The translations under genes and the position numbers were made by a program. A stretch of 37,713 bases of DNA from Candidatus Buchananbacteria bacterium RIFCSPHIGHO2_02_FULL_56_16 (GTDB taxonomy: Bacteria; Patescibacteriota; Patescibacteriia; Buchananbacterales; UBA6539): positions 1-37,713 of the forward strand of contig MHIL01000001.1 of the NCBI GenBank assembly GCA_001817495.1, in the 5' to 3' direction. Positions 15,169-24,931 of the stretch are shown piece after piece. Every line of letters begins with the position of its first letter. The first letter of the stretch is position 1. The notes beneath the pieces were generated by a model. It was not told the origin of the DNA and made no database searches. It saw only the letters and a program-made list of their open reading frames with translations.

Positions 15169-16110
15169 CTATAATGGCTCGCCAAAATTTTGTCGATACC
15201 GCCGCTTGAGGTCAGCCCAGGTAAACGTGTGCGTCTGTGTGCCGTACTGCTCAACGGTATAAACGGCCACCAGCCCGGCGAACCGGCCGGCCTTATCCAG
15301 GGGCCAGTGATTAACCAAACCGTAGATTAAGCCGGCCCGGTAGGCATCCCCGGCCCCGGTCGGATCTGACGTGTTCTTCGGTTTTGCCGACGGAATTTTA
15401 ATTCTCTTACTGCCCGCGTAGATGATCGACCCCTCGCTGCCCAGGGTGGTTACCACGAGCTCAACCTGGCGGCGCAGCCGGGCGAGCGACCAGCCGGTTT
15501 TTTTCAGCACCAGGCTCAGCTCGTAGTCGTTGGAGATAAACACCCTGGCACCGGACGTCGCCCGACGAATCTGGCTGCCCGACAGCAGCGCGACCTGCTG
15601 GCCCGGATCGAAAATGTAGGGAATTTTTTTCCGCCGGTATGCGGCTGAGAGCGACAAAAAGTTAGCCGGATTGTCGGCCGCGATGATGGCGAGTTGAGCT
15701 TGTAGTTTGTAATTTGTAGTTTGTAATTTGTAGGGAGAAGCGAGCGCCCCGGGATAGAACGCCGAGATCTGGTTGTCGGCCTGGTCAGTGATAATAAAAG
15801 CAGTCGCGGTTCTGCTGCCGGGCATTACCTTGATCTGGTTTATCCCAACGCCGTGCCGGCCGAGCCACCGCCGGTAGCGGCTAAAGTCATCGCCGACGTT
15901 GCCGAGCGCCGTTGGCCGCAGGCCCAGGAGCGCCAGGTTGTAGGCGATGTTGCCGGCCGTTCCGCCGAAGCTGACCCGAAGCTGCTTAACAAAAAAGGAG
16001 ACGTTGAGCACGTGGATTTTTTCCGGCAGAATGTTGTCTTTGAAAAAACCGGGGAAATCCATGATCTGGTCGTAGGCGAGGGAGCCGGAAACTAAAACGG
16101 TTGGTTTCAT
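15169..16110 (-). CDS. PfkB-family (adenosine-kinase-like) carbohydrate kinase
   Basis: VLVSGSLAYDQIMDFPGFF, VSFGGTAGNIAYNLALLG, SDPTGAGDAYRAGLIYGL; upstream start in ORF track discounted. Confidence 0.9.
   Translation of the reverse strand: MKPTVLVSGSLAYDQIMDFPGFFKDNILPEKIHVLNVSFFVKQLRVSFGGTAGNIAYNLALLGLRPTALGNVGDDFSRYRRWLGRHGVGINQIKVMPGSRTATAFIITDQADNQISAFYPGALASPYKLQTTNYKLQAQLAIIAADNPANFLSLSAAYRRKKIPYIFDPGQQVALLSGSQIRRATSGARVFISNDYELSLVLKKTGWSLARLRRQVELVVTTLGSEGSIIYAGSKRIKIPSAKPKNTSDPTGAGDAYRAGLIYGLVNHWPLDKAGRFAGLVAVYTVEQYGTQTHTFTWADLKRRYRQNFGEPL
15699..15733. repeat. In-frame short-word tandem repeat inside the PfkB kinase CDS
   Basis: ttgtagtttgtaatttgtagtttgtaatttgtag encodes YKLQTTNYKLQA. 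Confidence 0.75.
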
Positions 16111-16271
16111 AGCAGAAGTAGAACGTAAAATTATTAATGATGATGAATGCAACCTTTGAATTTTAAATTTTGAATTTCGAATCAATTTTTAATGCTTTAA
16201 TTTCGAATGTTTCAAACATTCAATCATTCGACGTTGATTCGAAATTTGAAATTTGAAATTTCACTATCTAA

Positions 16272-17957
16272 TTATAAGCTGAACTTAAACACCCGAAACA
16301 TCGGCACGCCCAGGCGGTTGGTGATAACCTCGGGCGCGAGGCCCTGCTGCTGGAGCGACTGCTCGAGTGAAATCGCCTTAGTATCGGTGATGATCTCCCG
16401 CCGCCACAAGGTTTCGGGCGTGACGCTGATGAAGTAGATGTTGTAGCCGCTGAAGTACTGGTTGCCGCGCTCGGCTATAATTTTGGTGAAGTCGTCGGCA
16501 TAAGCGGTTGGGACGCCATCATAAATAAAGCGCCGATCAAACAGCCACAGCGTCGCGACCTCGTGGAGCCGCGGGTCATAGACGAGCAGGGTCGGCGCCG
16601 ACGAACCCGCCGTAACCCGCCGCCGCTTGGCTCGTTCCTGAATGTAGCGATCAATGTTGCCGACGCCCGTCTGCGGCGTGGCGACCGACATCGTATTACC
16701 AAACTCGGCCGTGAGGTATCGGTCCAGCGCGTTAATCCCAAAATCAGCGGAAAAAGGCCGAACCATCGAGAACGCCAGATTCGGCAGCCCGTAGGAAATC
16801 ACCGTCAGGTGGGTGTTGATGGTGATGAAAAGCTCGTAGACAAGCACGGCCACCACGCTACCACCAACTAGTTTTCGTTTCAATCCCTCGGCGTGCTGCC
16901 AGGCCGCTACCAAGGTTGCCGCCGCCAGCACCACGGCAAACGGCGTGAGCATCGCCACGAACCGCGGCAGCGGTTTAATCACCAGCAGGAACCCAAGGTA
17001 TACAATTAACGAGAGTAATGGCAGAACGAACGCTGATGATTTTTTTCGAATGGTCTGCTGGATCGCGAACACCGCTGACACAAGCAGCAGCGTCAGCAGC
17101 ACCGGCGAGAACGCGTTGAGTAAACCCGGGCCAATTTCGCGCAATGTGTCAAACCACGTGCCGCCGGTCTTGAATATCAGCGTCTGCCACTCGGGTACCT
17201 GCTGGCCCAGCAGGGCGGCGAACTGGAGGTCGAAGTGGCCGGTGCGCTGGAACAGCAACATGTTGTAGATGAGTACCGGACTAAAAACAACCAGCGTCAG
17301 CAGCAACCCAAGGTAGAATCGGTAGTCCCGAAACGTTCGCCGCTGGTAGAGCGCGAGGTAGAGGATAAAAACAAAGAGCAGCGGAAACGCCGTGTACTTG
17401 GCCAAGAAGCTTAGCCCGACCGCCGCCCCCCACCAGTACCAGTAGCGCGGCTCCTCGAGCGCTTTAAGAAAAAGGTACCAGGCCAGCAGCAGGCAGGCGA
17501 TCACGATACCCTCCATCAGCGCGACGCGCGACGTCCAGACCGCGAGCGGTGTAACCGCCATCAGGCTGGCGGCCACCAGGCCTGTTCGCTGATCAAACAG
17601 TTTCTTGGCGATGAGGTAGATTAAAAATACCGACCCCAAACCCGCCAACACAAAGGGCAACCGCGCGACGAAAACCGATACGCCAAACAGGCTGAAAAAG
17701 AGATGCTGGATGAGAAACACCAGCGGCGGGTGGTCGTGGAATGACAGGTGAGCCCAGGCCGGCAGCGGGTCAAACCAGTAGAGCGGCGTGGTCTGCTCGT
17801 TCACGCCGACGTAGTCGAGAAAGCCGATTGAGCGAAACGTGTAGTAGATTTCGTCGTCAATCATGTCGGCCGAGCCTAACGACCACAGCCGCAGCAGCGC
17901 CGCGACCAAAAAAATGATAAACAGCAGGTGCTTAGTTTTCAGCTGGTTGAACATCAA
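16272..17957 (-). CDS. GT39/PMT-like polytopic glycosyltransferase
   Basis: RLWSLGSADMIDDEIYY...FHDHPPLVFLIQHLFF, multiple TM helices. Confidence 0.83.
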   Translation of the reverse strand: MMFNQLKTKHLLFIIFLVAALLRLWSLGSADMIDDEIYYTFRSIGFLDYVGVNEQTTPLYWFDPLPAWAHLSFHDHPPLVFLIQHLFFSLFGVSVFVARLPFVLAGLGSVFLIYLIAKKLFDQRTGLVAASLMAVTPLAVWTSRVALMEGIVIACLLLAWYLFLKALEEPRYWYWWGAAVGLSFLAKYTAFPLLFVFILYLALYQRRTFRDYRFYLGLLLTLVVFSPVLIYNMLLFQRTGHFDLQFAALLGQQVPEWQTLIFKTGGTWFDTLREIGPGLLNAFSPVLLTLLLVSAVFAIQQTIRKKSSAFVLPLLSLIVYLGFLLVIKPLPRFVAMLTPFAVVLAAATLVAAWQHAEGLKRKLVGGSVVAVLVYELFITINTHLTVISYGLPNLAFSMVRPFSADFGINALDRYLTAEFGNTMSVATPQTGVGNIDRYIQERAKRRRVTAGSSAPTLLVYDPRLHEVATLWLFDRRFIYDGVPTAYADDFTKIIAERGNQYFSGYNIYFISVTPETLWRREIITDTKAISLEQSLQQQGLAPEVITNRLGVPMFRVFKFSL

Positions 17958-18023
17958 ATTAAAAATACCAGTTGACAGCGCGGCTGAACGTAGTGTACAC
18001 CTCGATTTTCAAAAAAATTTTCC

Positions 18024-18947
18024 TTATTTTTGATTTTCTGCTTCATGCTGCTGCTCAAACCACTGTACGGTTCTCTGAATCCCCTCTTCTAACGTTACTG
18101 CCGGTTCCCAGCCGAGCAGCTCGCGGGCTATCGTCGTGTCCGCGAGCGTGTCGTGCGGCTCAACGCGGGGCGGCAGATACTCGACCACGCCGCCGATCCG
18201 CCGCGCGATCTCGTTCACCGAGTAGTTGCGTCCGGCGCCGATGTTCATCACCTCCCCGCGGCCGACCGTATCGCTCGAGGCAGCGAGCAGGTTGGCAGCC
18301 ACCACGTCGCCGACGAAGGTGAAATCGCGCGTCTGGGTGCCGTCGCCGTAGATGGTCAGCGTTTCACCGCGAGCCTTGCGCTGGAGGAACACAGCGATGA
18401 CCGTCAGGTACGCCCCGCTCGACGCCATCCGCTGCCCGTAGACGTTAAAGTACCGCAGGCTGACCGTCGGCAAACCATAGAGCAGGGAAAACAAGCGGGC
18501 GTAGTGCTCCCCCACGTACTTCTGCAACCCGTAGGGGCTCATCGGGCTGGGCAGCATGGTTTCCTGGAGGGGCAGAGTCGCGGCGTTGCCGTAGGCTGAA
18601 GACGAGGCGGAGTAGACCACCCGCTTCACCTTCGCCTCGCGCGCCGAAAGCAGCACGTTCAGCGTGCCGTTGACGTTGGCGTCGTTGGTTGCAACGGGAT
18701 CTTCAATCGAGAGCTGCACCCGCGGCAGCGCCGCACAGTGGAAGACCCAGTCCACTCCGGCAAAGTGGGGCATAAGGTGCTGCCGGTTGGTGATGTCAGC
18801 CTCCACCAGCCGCGCCCGCGGATGAACGTTTTCCCGCCGGCCGGTCGAGAGGTTGTCGAGGACGATCACCTCGTGGTTCTGGGCAATCAGCGCGTCGGTT
18901 AGATTGGAGCCGATGAACCCGGCACCACCAGTAACAAGTGCTTTCAT
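18024..18947 (-). CDS. NAD-dependent epimerase/dehydratase (UDP-glucose 4-epimerase-like)
   Basis: [49 protein letters not shown]. Confidence 0.9.
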   Translation of the reverse strand: MKALVTGGAGFIGSNLTDALIAQNHEVIVLDNLSTGRRENVHPRARLVEADITNRQHLMPHFAGVDWVFHCAALPRVQLSIEDPVATNDANVNGTLNVLLSAREAKVKRVVYSASSSAYGNAATLPLQETMLPSPMSPYGLQKYVGEHYARLFSLLYGLPTVSLRYFNVYGQRMASSGAYLTVIAVFLQRKARGETLTIYGDGTQTRDFTFVGDVVAANLLAASSDTVGRGEVMNIGAGRNYSVNEIARRIGGVVEYLPPRVEPHDTLADTTIARELLGWEPAVTLEEGIQRTVQWFEQQHEAENQK

Positions 18948-18951
18948 GGCA

Positions 18952-20211
18952 TTAAAGTGTCAAATAATTAAAGCCTGCTTCTTCAGCTTCTTTTTTGTCG
19001 TGCATACCCTTTAGATCAAACAGCACGGCGCGAGGATTTGAAATCAACTTTAGTTTATCGAGCGTGTACTGCGCCTGCTTAAATGCATCGTGAGGACTGA
19101 ACATAATAATCCCATCGAACGTTTCCGCCGGCGGCCAGCGGTCAATTATCGAATCAGCGCCAAAAACTTCCCGTATGGTCGGCGGCTCCACGAGCGGGTC
19201 GTGCACCGCTACCGAGCTGCCCTGCCGCTTCAAATGGAGGATGAGGTCGCCGGCTTTACTGTTGCGCGTGTCCGGCACGTTTTCTTTGAAGGTCAGCCCC
19301 AAGATTAAAACTTTTTTCTTAGCCTTAAACTTGCTGGCCACCAGTTCGGACATGTACTCGTTCACCGCCTGGCCGGACAAGATGACCTTCGGATCGTACC
19401 CGACCTGCTTGGCTTTGTAGGTCAGGTAGTAGGGGTCAATGCCGATGCAGTGGCCGCCAACCAGCCCGGGAGTGTAGCGGTGGAAGTTCCACTTCGTGCC
19501 GGCGGCTTCGAGCACGTCACGGGTGCTGATGCCGATTGCATCAAAGATGATCGCCAGCTCGTTCATTAAGGCAATATTTAAACTGCGCTGAACGTTCTCG
19601 ATTACTTTTGCCGCTTCAGCCACTTTGATGCTGCTGGCTGGAAAAACTTTGGTAATCGATCCATACACATGCTTCAGCCGCTCAAGCGTTTCGGGGTCGC
19701 TGGCTGAAATAATCTTAGTTACCTTGTCAATGGTATTTTTTTTGTCGCCCGGGTTTACCCGTTCCGGCGAGTAGCCAACGGTGAAATCCGCGCCGAACTT
19801 TAACCCGGATTCAGCTTCCAGGATCGGCAGGCATACCTCTTCGGTACAGCCCGGGTAGACCGTGCTCTCGTAGACCACGATTGAGCCCTTGGTTAAATTT
19901 TTTGCCACAAGCTTCGAGGCGCTCATCAGGGGTTCCAGGTCCGGCTCGTTGTCCGCGGTAATCGGGGTTGGCACGGCGACAATCACAACATGAGCCGTTT
20001 TGATGATGGACGGATCAGCGGAGTACTGGATGCGGTACTGGCTTAAATTTTCAACTTCACCGGTCCGGTCAATGCCGTGCTTCAAATCCTCAATTTTATG
20101 CTCGTTGATATCAAAACCAGAAACGTCAAACTGTTTGGAGAGGAGCGTGGCGAGCGGCAGCCCAACGTACCCCAGACCAACGACACAAATTTTGGCTGCT
20201 TCTTGCTTCAT
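18952..20211 (-). CDS. Nucleotide-sugar dehydrogenase (UDP-GlcNAc/ManNAc 6-dehydrogenase type)
   Basis: [82 protein letters not shown]. Confidence 0.92.
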   Translation of the reverse strand: MKQEAAKICVVGLGYVGLPLATLLSKQFDVSGFDINEHKIEDLKHGIDRTGEVENLSQYRIQYSADPSIIKTAHVVIVAVPTPITADNEPDLEPLMSASKLVAKNLTKGSIVVYESTVYPGCTEEVCLPILEAESGLKFGADFTVGYSPERVNPGDKKNTIDKVTKIISASDPETLERLKHVYGSITKVFPASSIKVAEAAKVIENVQRSLNIALMNELAIIFDAIGISTRDVLEAAGTKWNFHRYTPGLVGGHCIGIDPYYLTYKAKQVGYDPKVILSGQAVNEYMSELVASKFKAKKKVLILGLTFKENVPDTRNSKAGDLILHLKRQGSSVAVHDPLVEPPTIREVFGADSIIDRWPPAETFDGIIMFSPHDAFKQAQYTLDKLKLISNPRAVLFDLKGMHDKKEAEEAGFNYLTL

Positions 20212-21137
20212 ACAACTGACCTAAAGTAGTCAATGGTTTTTTTGAGACCAACCTCTAAATCAACGGTTGGCCGCCAGTCGAGCTTCTCCTTCGCCAGCGT
20301 GATCTCCGGGCAGCGCTGCTTCGGGTCGTCTTGGGGCAGCGGCTTACGCACGATCGCGCTCTGGCTGCCAGTCAGGCTGATGATTTTTTGCGCGAGCTGC
20401 ATTACCGTCGCTTCTGCGGGGTTGCCGAGGTTGACCGGTCCGGTGAAGCCATCGGTTTCCATCATCCGGTAAAGACCGGCGATGAGATCGGAGACGTAGC
20501 AGAACGACCGGCTCTGGCTGCCGTCGCCGTAAACGGTGATGTCTTCACCGCGCAGCGCCTGGGTGATGAAGTTAGAAATGACCCGGCCGTCATCCCACGA
20601 CATGTTCGGGCCGTAGGTGTTAAAGATGCGCGCGACCTTGATCGGCAGGGCGTGCTGCCGGTGGTAGTCAAAAAAAAGCGTCTCGGCGCAGCGCTTGCCC
20701 TCGTCGTAACAGGCGCGCGGACCGATCGGGTTGACGCTGCCGCGGTAGGTCTCGGGCTGGGGGTGAACCTCGGGGTCGCCGTAGACTTCCGACGTGGACG
20801 CCTGGAGCACCTTGATGCCGCCGCGCCGTTTCGCCAGCTCGAGGCAGTTAATCGCGCCCAACACGCAGGTGCGGACCGTCTCGACCGGCGTCTTCTGGTA
20901 ATGGACCGGCGACGCCGGACAGGCGAGGTTGTAGATTTGATCAACCGCGAAATCAAACGGCCTGGTCACATCGTGCTCGACCAGCTCAAACTGCGGATTG
21001 CCAACCAGGTGGGCGATGTTTTGTTTACGGCCGGTAAAAAAATTGTCCAGACAAACCACGTGGTGACCGTGGTCCATCAGCAGGCTGCAGAGGTGAGAAC
21101 CGATGAAGCCAGCACCGCCGGTGACAAGAATAGTCAT
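20208..21137 (-). CDS. UDP-glucuronate decarboxylase-like SDR
   Basis: [68 protein letters not shown]. Confidence 0.9.
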   Translation of the reverse strand: MTILVTGGAGFIGSHLCSLLMDHGHHVVCLDNFFTGRKQNIAHLVGNPQFELVEHDVTRPFDFAVDQIYNLACPASPVHYQKTPVETVRTCVLGAINCLELAKRRGGIKVLQASTSEVYGDPEVHPQPETYRGSVNPIGPRACYDEGKRCAETLFFDYHRQHALPIKVARIFNTYGPNMSWDDGRVISNFITQALRGEDITVYGDGSQSRSFCYVSDLIAGLYRMMETDGFTGPVNLGNPAEATVMQLAQKIISLTGSQSAIVRKPLPQDDPKQRCPEITLAKEKLDWRPTVDLEVGLKKTIDYFRSVV

Positions 21138-21236
21138 AGAATAGAAGTAAGATGACAACCTAGATAAGTAGTAAGCAGGTAAGTGAAGTAAGTAAATTAA
21201 GCTGACGGCCTTACTAGCTTAATTTACTTATCTCGC

Positions 21237-22347
21237 TTACTTCTTACTTCCTGCCCTGACTTTGTATCTTAAATAACTTTCGATGAAATCGTCAAGGTCT
21301 CCGTCCAGCACGCTGGCCGGCTCGGTACTCTCGAATCCGGTCCGGTGGTCCTTCACCAGCTTGTAGGGCTGCAGCACGTAGGAGCGGATCTGGCTGCCCC
21401 ACTGGGTACCAACGGTCCCGCCGCGCAGCGAGCTGATTTCCCGCTCCTGTTTTTCGAGCTGCCGGGCGGTGAGCTTTGCCTGGAGGTAGCGGAGCGCGAG
21501 CGTCCGGTTCTGGAGCTGCGAGCGTTCGTTCTGGCACTTGACGACGATGCCGGTCGGCAGGTGAGTGACGCGCACCGCCGAGTCGGTCGTGTTGACCGAC
21601 TGGCCGCCGGCGCCGGATGATCGCATCGTCTCGATCTTTAAGTCCGCTTCTTTGAGCTCCACCGCGTCGGTCTCGGGCAGCTCGGGGACGACCTCAACCA
21701 GCGCGAACGAGGTATGGCGCATTTTTTCGGCGTCAAAGGGCGAGATCCGGACCAGCCGGTGGACGCCCGCTTCAGATTTGAGGTAGCCGTAGGCGTACCG
21801 GCCTGCCACCTGCAAGCTGACGTTCTTTAAGCCCGCTTCAGCGCCGCGGGTTTCATCCATGACGGTGACCGTAAACCCCTGCGCTTCGGCGTAGCGCAGG
21901 TACATCCGCAGCAGCATCGCCGCCCAGTCTTGGGCCTCGACCCCGCCGGTACCGGCGTGAATCGACACCATCGCGTTGTACTGGTCGTAGCGGCCCCATA
22001 ATAAAACAAGCAACTCGAGCGTTCTAAATTGCTTGGTAAGCGTTGCGAGGTCAGCGTGCAAATCCGGCACGAGGCTAACCTCATCCTCCCGCTGGGCCGC
22101 GAGGGTCAGCTCGTGGAGCTGCTCGACCGCATGGGTGAGCCCCTCCCAAGAAGCCAGCTCCTGGCGCAGGTTCTCGGCCCGCTGGGCGATCTCTTTGGCG
22201 TGCTGCTGCTGGTGCCAAAAATCAGGCTGCTCCATCCGGCGTTCGAGCGCCGCGAGCTCGGTTTTTAAGCCCTCAAGGTCAAAGTAACCTCCGGGTGGCT
22301 GCCAGGCGCTGGCGCAGCTCGTCGAGTTTTGCGATGAGTTCGTGCAT
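21237..22347 (-). CDS. prfB: Peptide chain release factor 2 with programmed +1 frameshift (in-frame UGA at 22281-22279)
   Basis: Zero frame MHELIAKLDELRQRLAATRRLL-UGA, site GGAGG-TTA-CTT-TGA-C, then +1 frame DLEGLKTELAALERR...GTGGVEAQDWA...RSSGAGGQSVN. Confidence 0.93.
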
Positions 22348-22454
22348 AATTCCTGAAACTTGAAACTTGAAACATGAAACCTAGCGGGTTTCATGTTTCA
22401 CGTTTAATGTTTAATGTTTTATCGTTAACGATTCTTTTTATTCAGGTTAAAATT

Positions 22455-22865
22455 TTACTGCGTAGCTGCTGGCATAATGCACCCACGCCCGGGGTCAAAC
22501 ATTAGGTTCGCTCCGGCCGACTGGCAGAGGCAGAAGCGGCCCAAACGGTTACGAAACCAAGTGCCGCTGGTAGCCTCGCAGCGTTCCCGCTGCTGCGACA
22601 GTGACGCTGCGGTTTGAGCGGAAACATTCTCACAGCGCAGGAACGTCGTATCCTGGCAGTCAACGCAACCCGGGCCGTAGATGCCCTCGCAGAAATCGCG
22701 GGCGTAGCAGTCCGCCTCGCTGGTGATGTTGCCGCAGGTCGTTATGCTGGCGACGTACTCTTTGACCATGCGATCAGTTATCCGCTGGTAGAAATAGACC
22801 AACAGGGTAGCGGCGATTGCTACCAGCATAAACAGCGAGAAGAGGATGGCGTTGCGTCGGTGCAT
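22455..22865 (-). CDS. Hypothetical Cys-rich membrane-anchored protein
   Basis: N-terminal TM (AILFSLFMLVAIAATLLVYFY) then multiple Cys. Confidence 0.65.
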   Translation of the reverse strand: MHRRNAILFSLFMLVAIAATLLVYFYQRITDRMVKEYVASITTCGNITSEADCYARDFCEGIYGPGCVDCQDTTFLRCENVSAQTAASLSQQRERCEATSGTWFRNRLGRFCLCQSAGANLMFDPGRGCIMPAATQ

Positions 22866-22869
22866 AGAA

Positions 22870-23184
22870 TTACGAGAAGCGATAGAGCGCCTGCTCAAAG
22901 TTGGCGACCGACTGGTGACGGTTCACGGTAACGCCTTCTTGCTCGAGCAACGCCCGCTTCCGGCTGCTTCCTTGGCGGTACCCGCCGATCTGCCCATCAG
23001 ACCGGACGACGCGGTGGCAGGGCGTGGTCACCAGCTGCGGATTGCGGTGCAGGGCGTTACCGACGGCGCGCGCCGCCTCGGGACGACCGAGCGCCCTCGC
23101 GACCAGGGCGTAGGTACTGACCCGGCCGGCCGGGATACGGCGCACTAACGTTAAGACGGTTTGCTCAAAATTCGTCAAAATCAT
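22870..23184 (-). CDS. MGMT/Ogt-family DNA-binding domain protein
   Basis: RIPAGRVSTYALVARALGRPEAARAVGNALHRN...TTPCHRVVRSDGQIGGY; active-site PCHR present. Confidence 0.9.
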   Translation of the reverse strand: MILTNFEQTVLTLVRRIPAGRVSTYALVARALGRPEAARAVGNALHRNPQLVTTPCHRVVRSDGQIGGYRQGSSRKRALLEQEGVTVNRHQSVANFEQALYRFS

Positions 23185-23238
23185 AGAGAGCTTACCCCTA
23201 GTATACTACACTAAATCATCTTTGACAAAACTCGACAG

Positions 23239-23278
23239 AACGCTGAAGGCGAGGATATATATCCTCGCCTTCAGCGTT
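23239..23278. repeat. 40-bp perfect palindrome
   Basis: AACGCTGAAGGCGAGGATATATATCCTCGCCTTCAGCGTT. Confidence 0.9.
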
Positions 23279-23299
23279 TATGCTACTAGGCTGTGGTCG

Positions 23300-24904
23300 C
23301 TACAGCCCCTTATCAGTATTGATGTTCGGCGACGCGTTGGTTGACGCCGCTTTATCGTAATCGGCCGATGACTCAAGGTCGGCGCCGACGGTGTAGTCGG
23401 TGAAAAACGCGGCCGACAGGTCGTCAACCATGGTGTTCCAGCTCGCGCCGTAGATTTCGACGGCCGCGGCTTCAGTCTTCACCCAGCGCAGGACGCCGTT
23501 GGGCGCCACCGCGTACACTTTCGGATCAGTCTGGATCTTAACCATTCGGATACCCGGCCGGTAGGTAACGTTGCCGCCGAGCTGGTAGCTGGCGAGCGTT
23601 TCGGCGCTCACCGTCGTCACCGACGAGAAGTCGGCGTACCAGGTAGTGTAGATTTTTGAGTGCGGGAAGACATAGCGCTTGCCGTCGTTACCCAGGTAGT
23701 AAACTGCCTTGCATGGATCGCTGATGTCCGCGCCTGCCGGGCAGGCGAGCTTGACCAGCGAGCCGGCGTTGCTGGCTTCACCAAAGACGCCAAACAGCGT
23801 GAAGTGAGTGGTATCAACGGTAATGGTGTTATCGGCCGCGTTGACCGTGCCGCCAAGCTTCATCCACTGGCTCGTCGCCGCATCCCAGTAGTAAACCGCC
23901 AGGGTTGATTCACTGATGCCCGCCACATCACCGTCGGCGTAGGTAAACGTCAGCGTTACCGCTTTGTTGAACGTTGAAACGGCCTGGTCGGCAACCGACA
24001 AGCCGAAGTCATACGCCTTACTGCCCACCAGCTTAGCCCCGCTGGGCGGCGTGCCGTAGTCTGATTTCGGCGTGATGGTGAGGGTACCGTCCCCGCTAAT
24101 CGCCCCGGCCGGCAGACTTGCCGACGCTTTGCCGTCGCTCAAGGCGACGGTGCCGCCAGCGCCCGCGTTGACGCTGCCGCTGTTGGGTTCAACCGGCGTG
24201 ACCAGTTCAATCGTGTCGCTCACCGCCGTGGATTCAGCCCCCGCGCTGCTGCGAAACTTAGCGTAGACTGTTTTGGTGCCCGTGCCGGTACTTAAGGTCC
24301 AGGCGGATGATGACGCGTAGGTTACCCAGCTGCCGGCATCAGAGAAATCCGGAGTGTTGGCGAGGAGCATCAGGCTCGCGTTGGTGGCGCCGAGCGTCAG
24401 GGTAACGGCGGTGCTCTCGGTTTGCGCCGCGCCCGCGCTAATGCTCACCGACGTATTGGTCGGCGCGACCGCCGGCGTGCCACCACCACCGCCGCCGCCG
24501 CCGCCCGAGGCCGGGGTTCCACCGCCACCGGCGTCAGCTGAGCAGGCCAGATCGGTGATCAGCGTCACCGTGGCGCTGCCGCTGGTGTTCGTGATCCGAA
24601 CCTGGTTGTAGCTGCCGCCGACGCAGGTCTGGGTGCCGACGTTCTCGCTAAACTTGTAGACGTCGTTCGACCGAATCGTGATGTCCGTATCGGAGCCGAA
24701 GGTGAGGGTTATCGTGCTGTCGGCGTTGACGACCAAGCTCTCCACGACCGACCCGCTCTGTACAACTACGTTATTACCGCTCGGTAAGGCGAGCGTCGTA
24801 TTGGCGCTGAACGTAACGGTCGCGGCAAAGCCGGCGACCGGCAAACTCAATCCCAACGTACTCGTCAAGAGCACCAACAGGTAGAGAATTTTTTTCATAC
24901 GCAA
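23300..24904 (-). CDS. Secreted surface protein with Gly-rich linker
   Basis: Signal peptide (KKILYLLVLLTSTLGLSLPVAGFAA), GGGGGGGGGTP linker, C-terminal AVYYLGNDGKRYVFPHSKIYTTWYADFSSVTTVS...VYAVAPNGVLRWV segment. Confidence 0.8.
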   Translation of the reverse strand: MRMKKILYLLVLLTSTLGLSLPVAGFAATVTFSANTTLALPSGNNVVVQSGSVVESLVVNADSTITLTFGSDTDITIRSNDVYKFSENVGTQTCVGGSYNQVRITNTSGSATVTLITDLACSADAGGGGTPASGGGGGGGGGTPAVAPTNTSVSISAGAAQTESTAVTLTLGATNASLMLLANTPDFSDAGSWVTYASSSAWTLSTGTGTKTVYAKFRSSAGAESTAVSDTIELVTPVEPNSGSVNAGAGGTVALSDGKASASLPAGAISGDGTLTITPKSDYGTPPSGAKLVGSKAYDFGLSVADQAVSTFNKAVTLTFTYADGDVAGISESTLAVYYWDAATSQWMKLGGTVNAADNTITVDTTHFTLFGVFGEASNAGSLVKLACPAGADISDPCKAVYYLGNDGKRYVFPHSKIYTTWYADFSSVTTVSAETLASYQLGGNVTYRPGIRMVKIQTDPKVYAVAPNGVLRWVKTEAAAVEIYGASWNTMVDDLSAAFFTDYTVGADLESSADYDKAASTNASPNINTDKGL

Positions 24905-24931
24905 CGTTGGTTAACGGTTGAGTTAGTTTGC

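Noticed and set aside
22278-22290. UGA recoding to Gly or Trp suggested by in-frame UGA in prfB
   Set aside because: Context is the canonical prfB +1 frameshift site, and genes end normally at UGA/UAA/UAG elsewhere.
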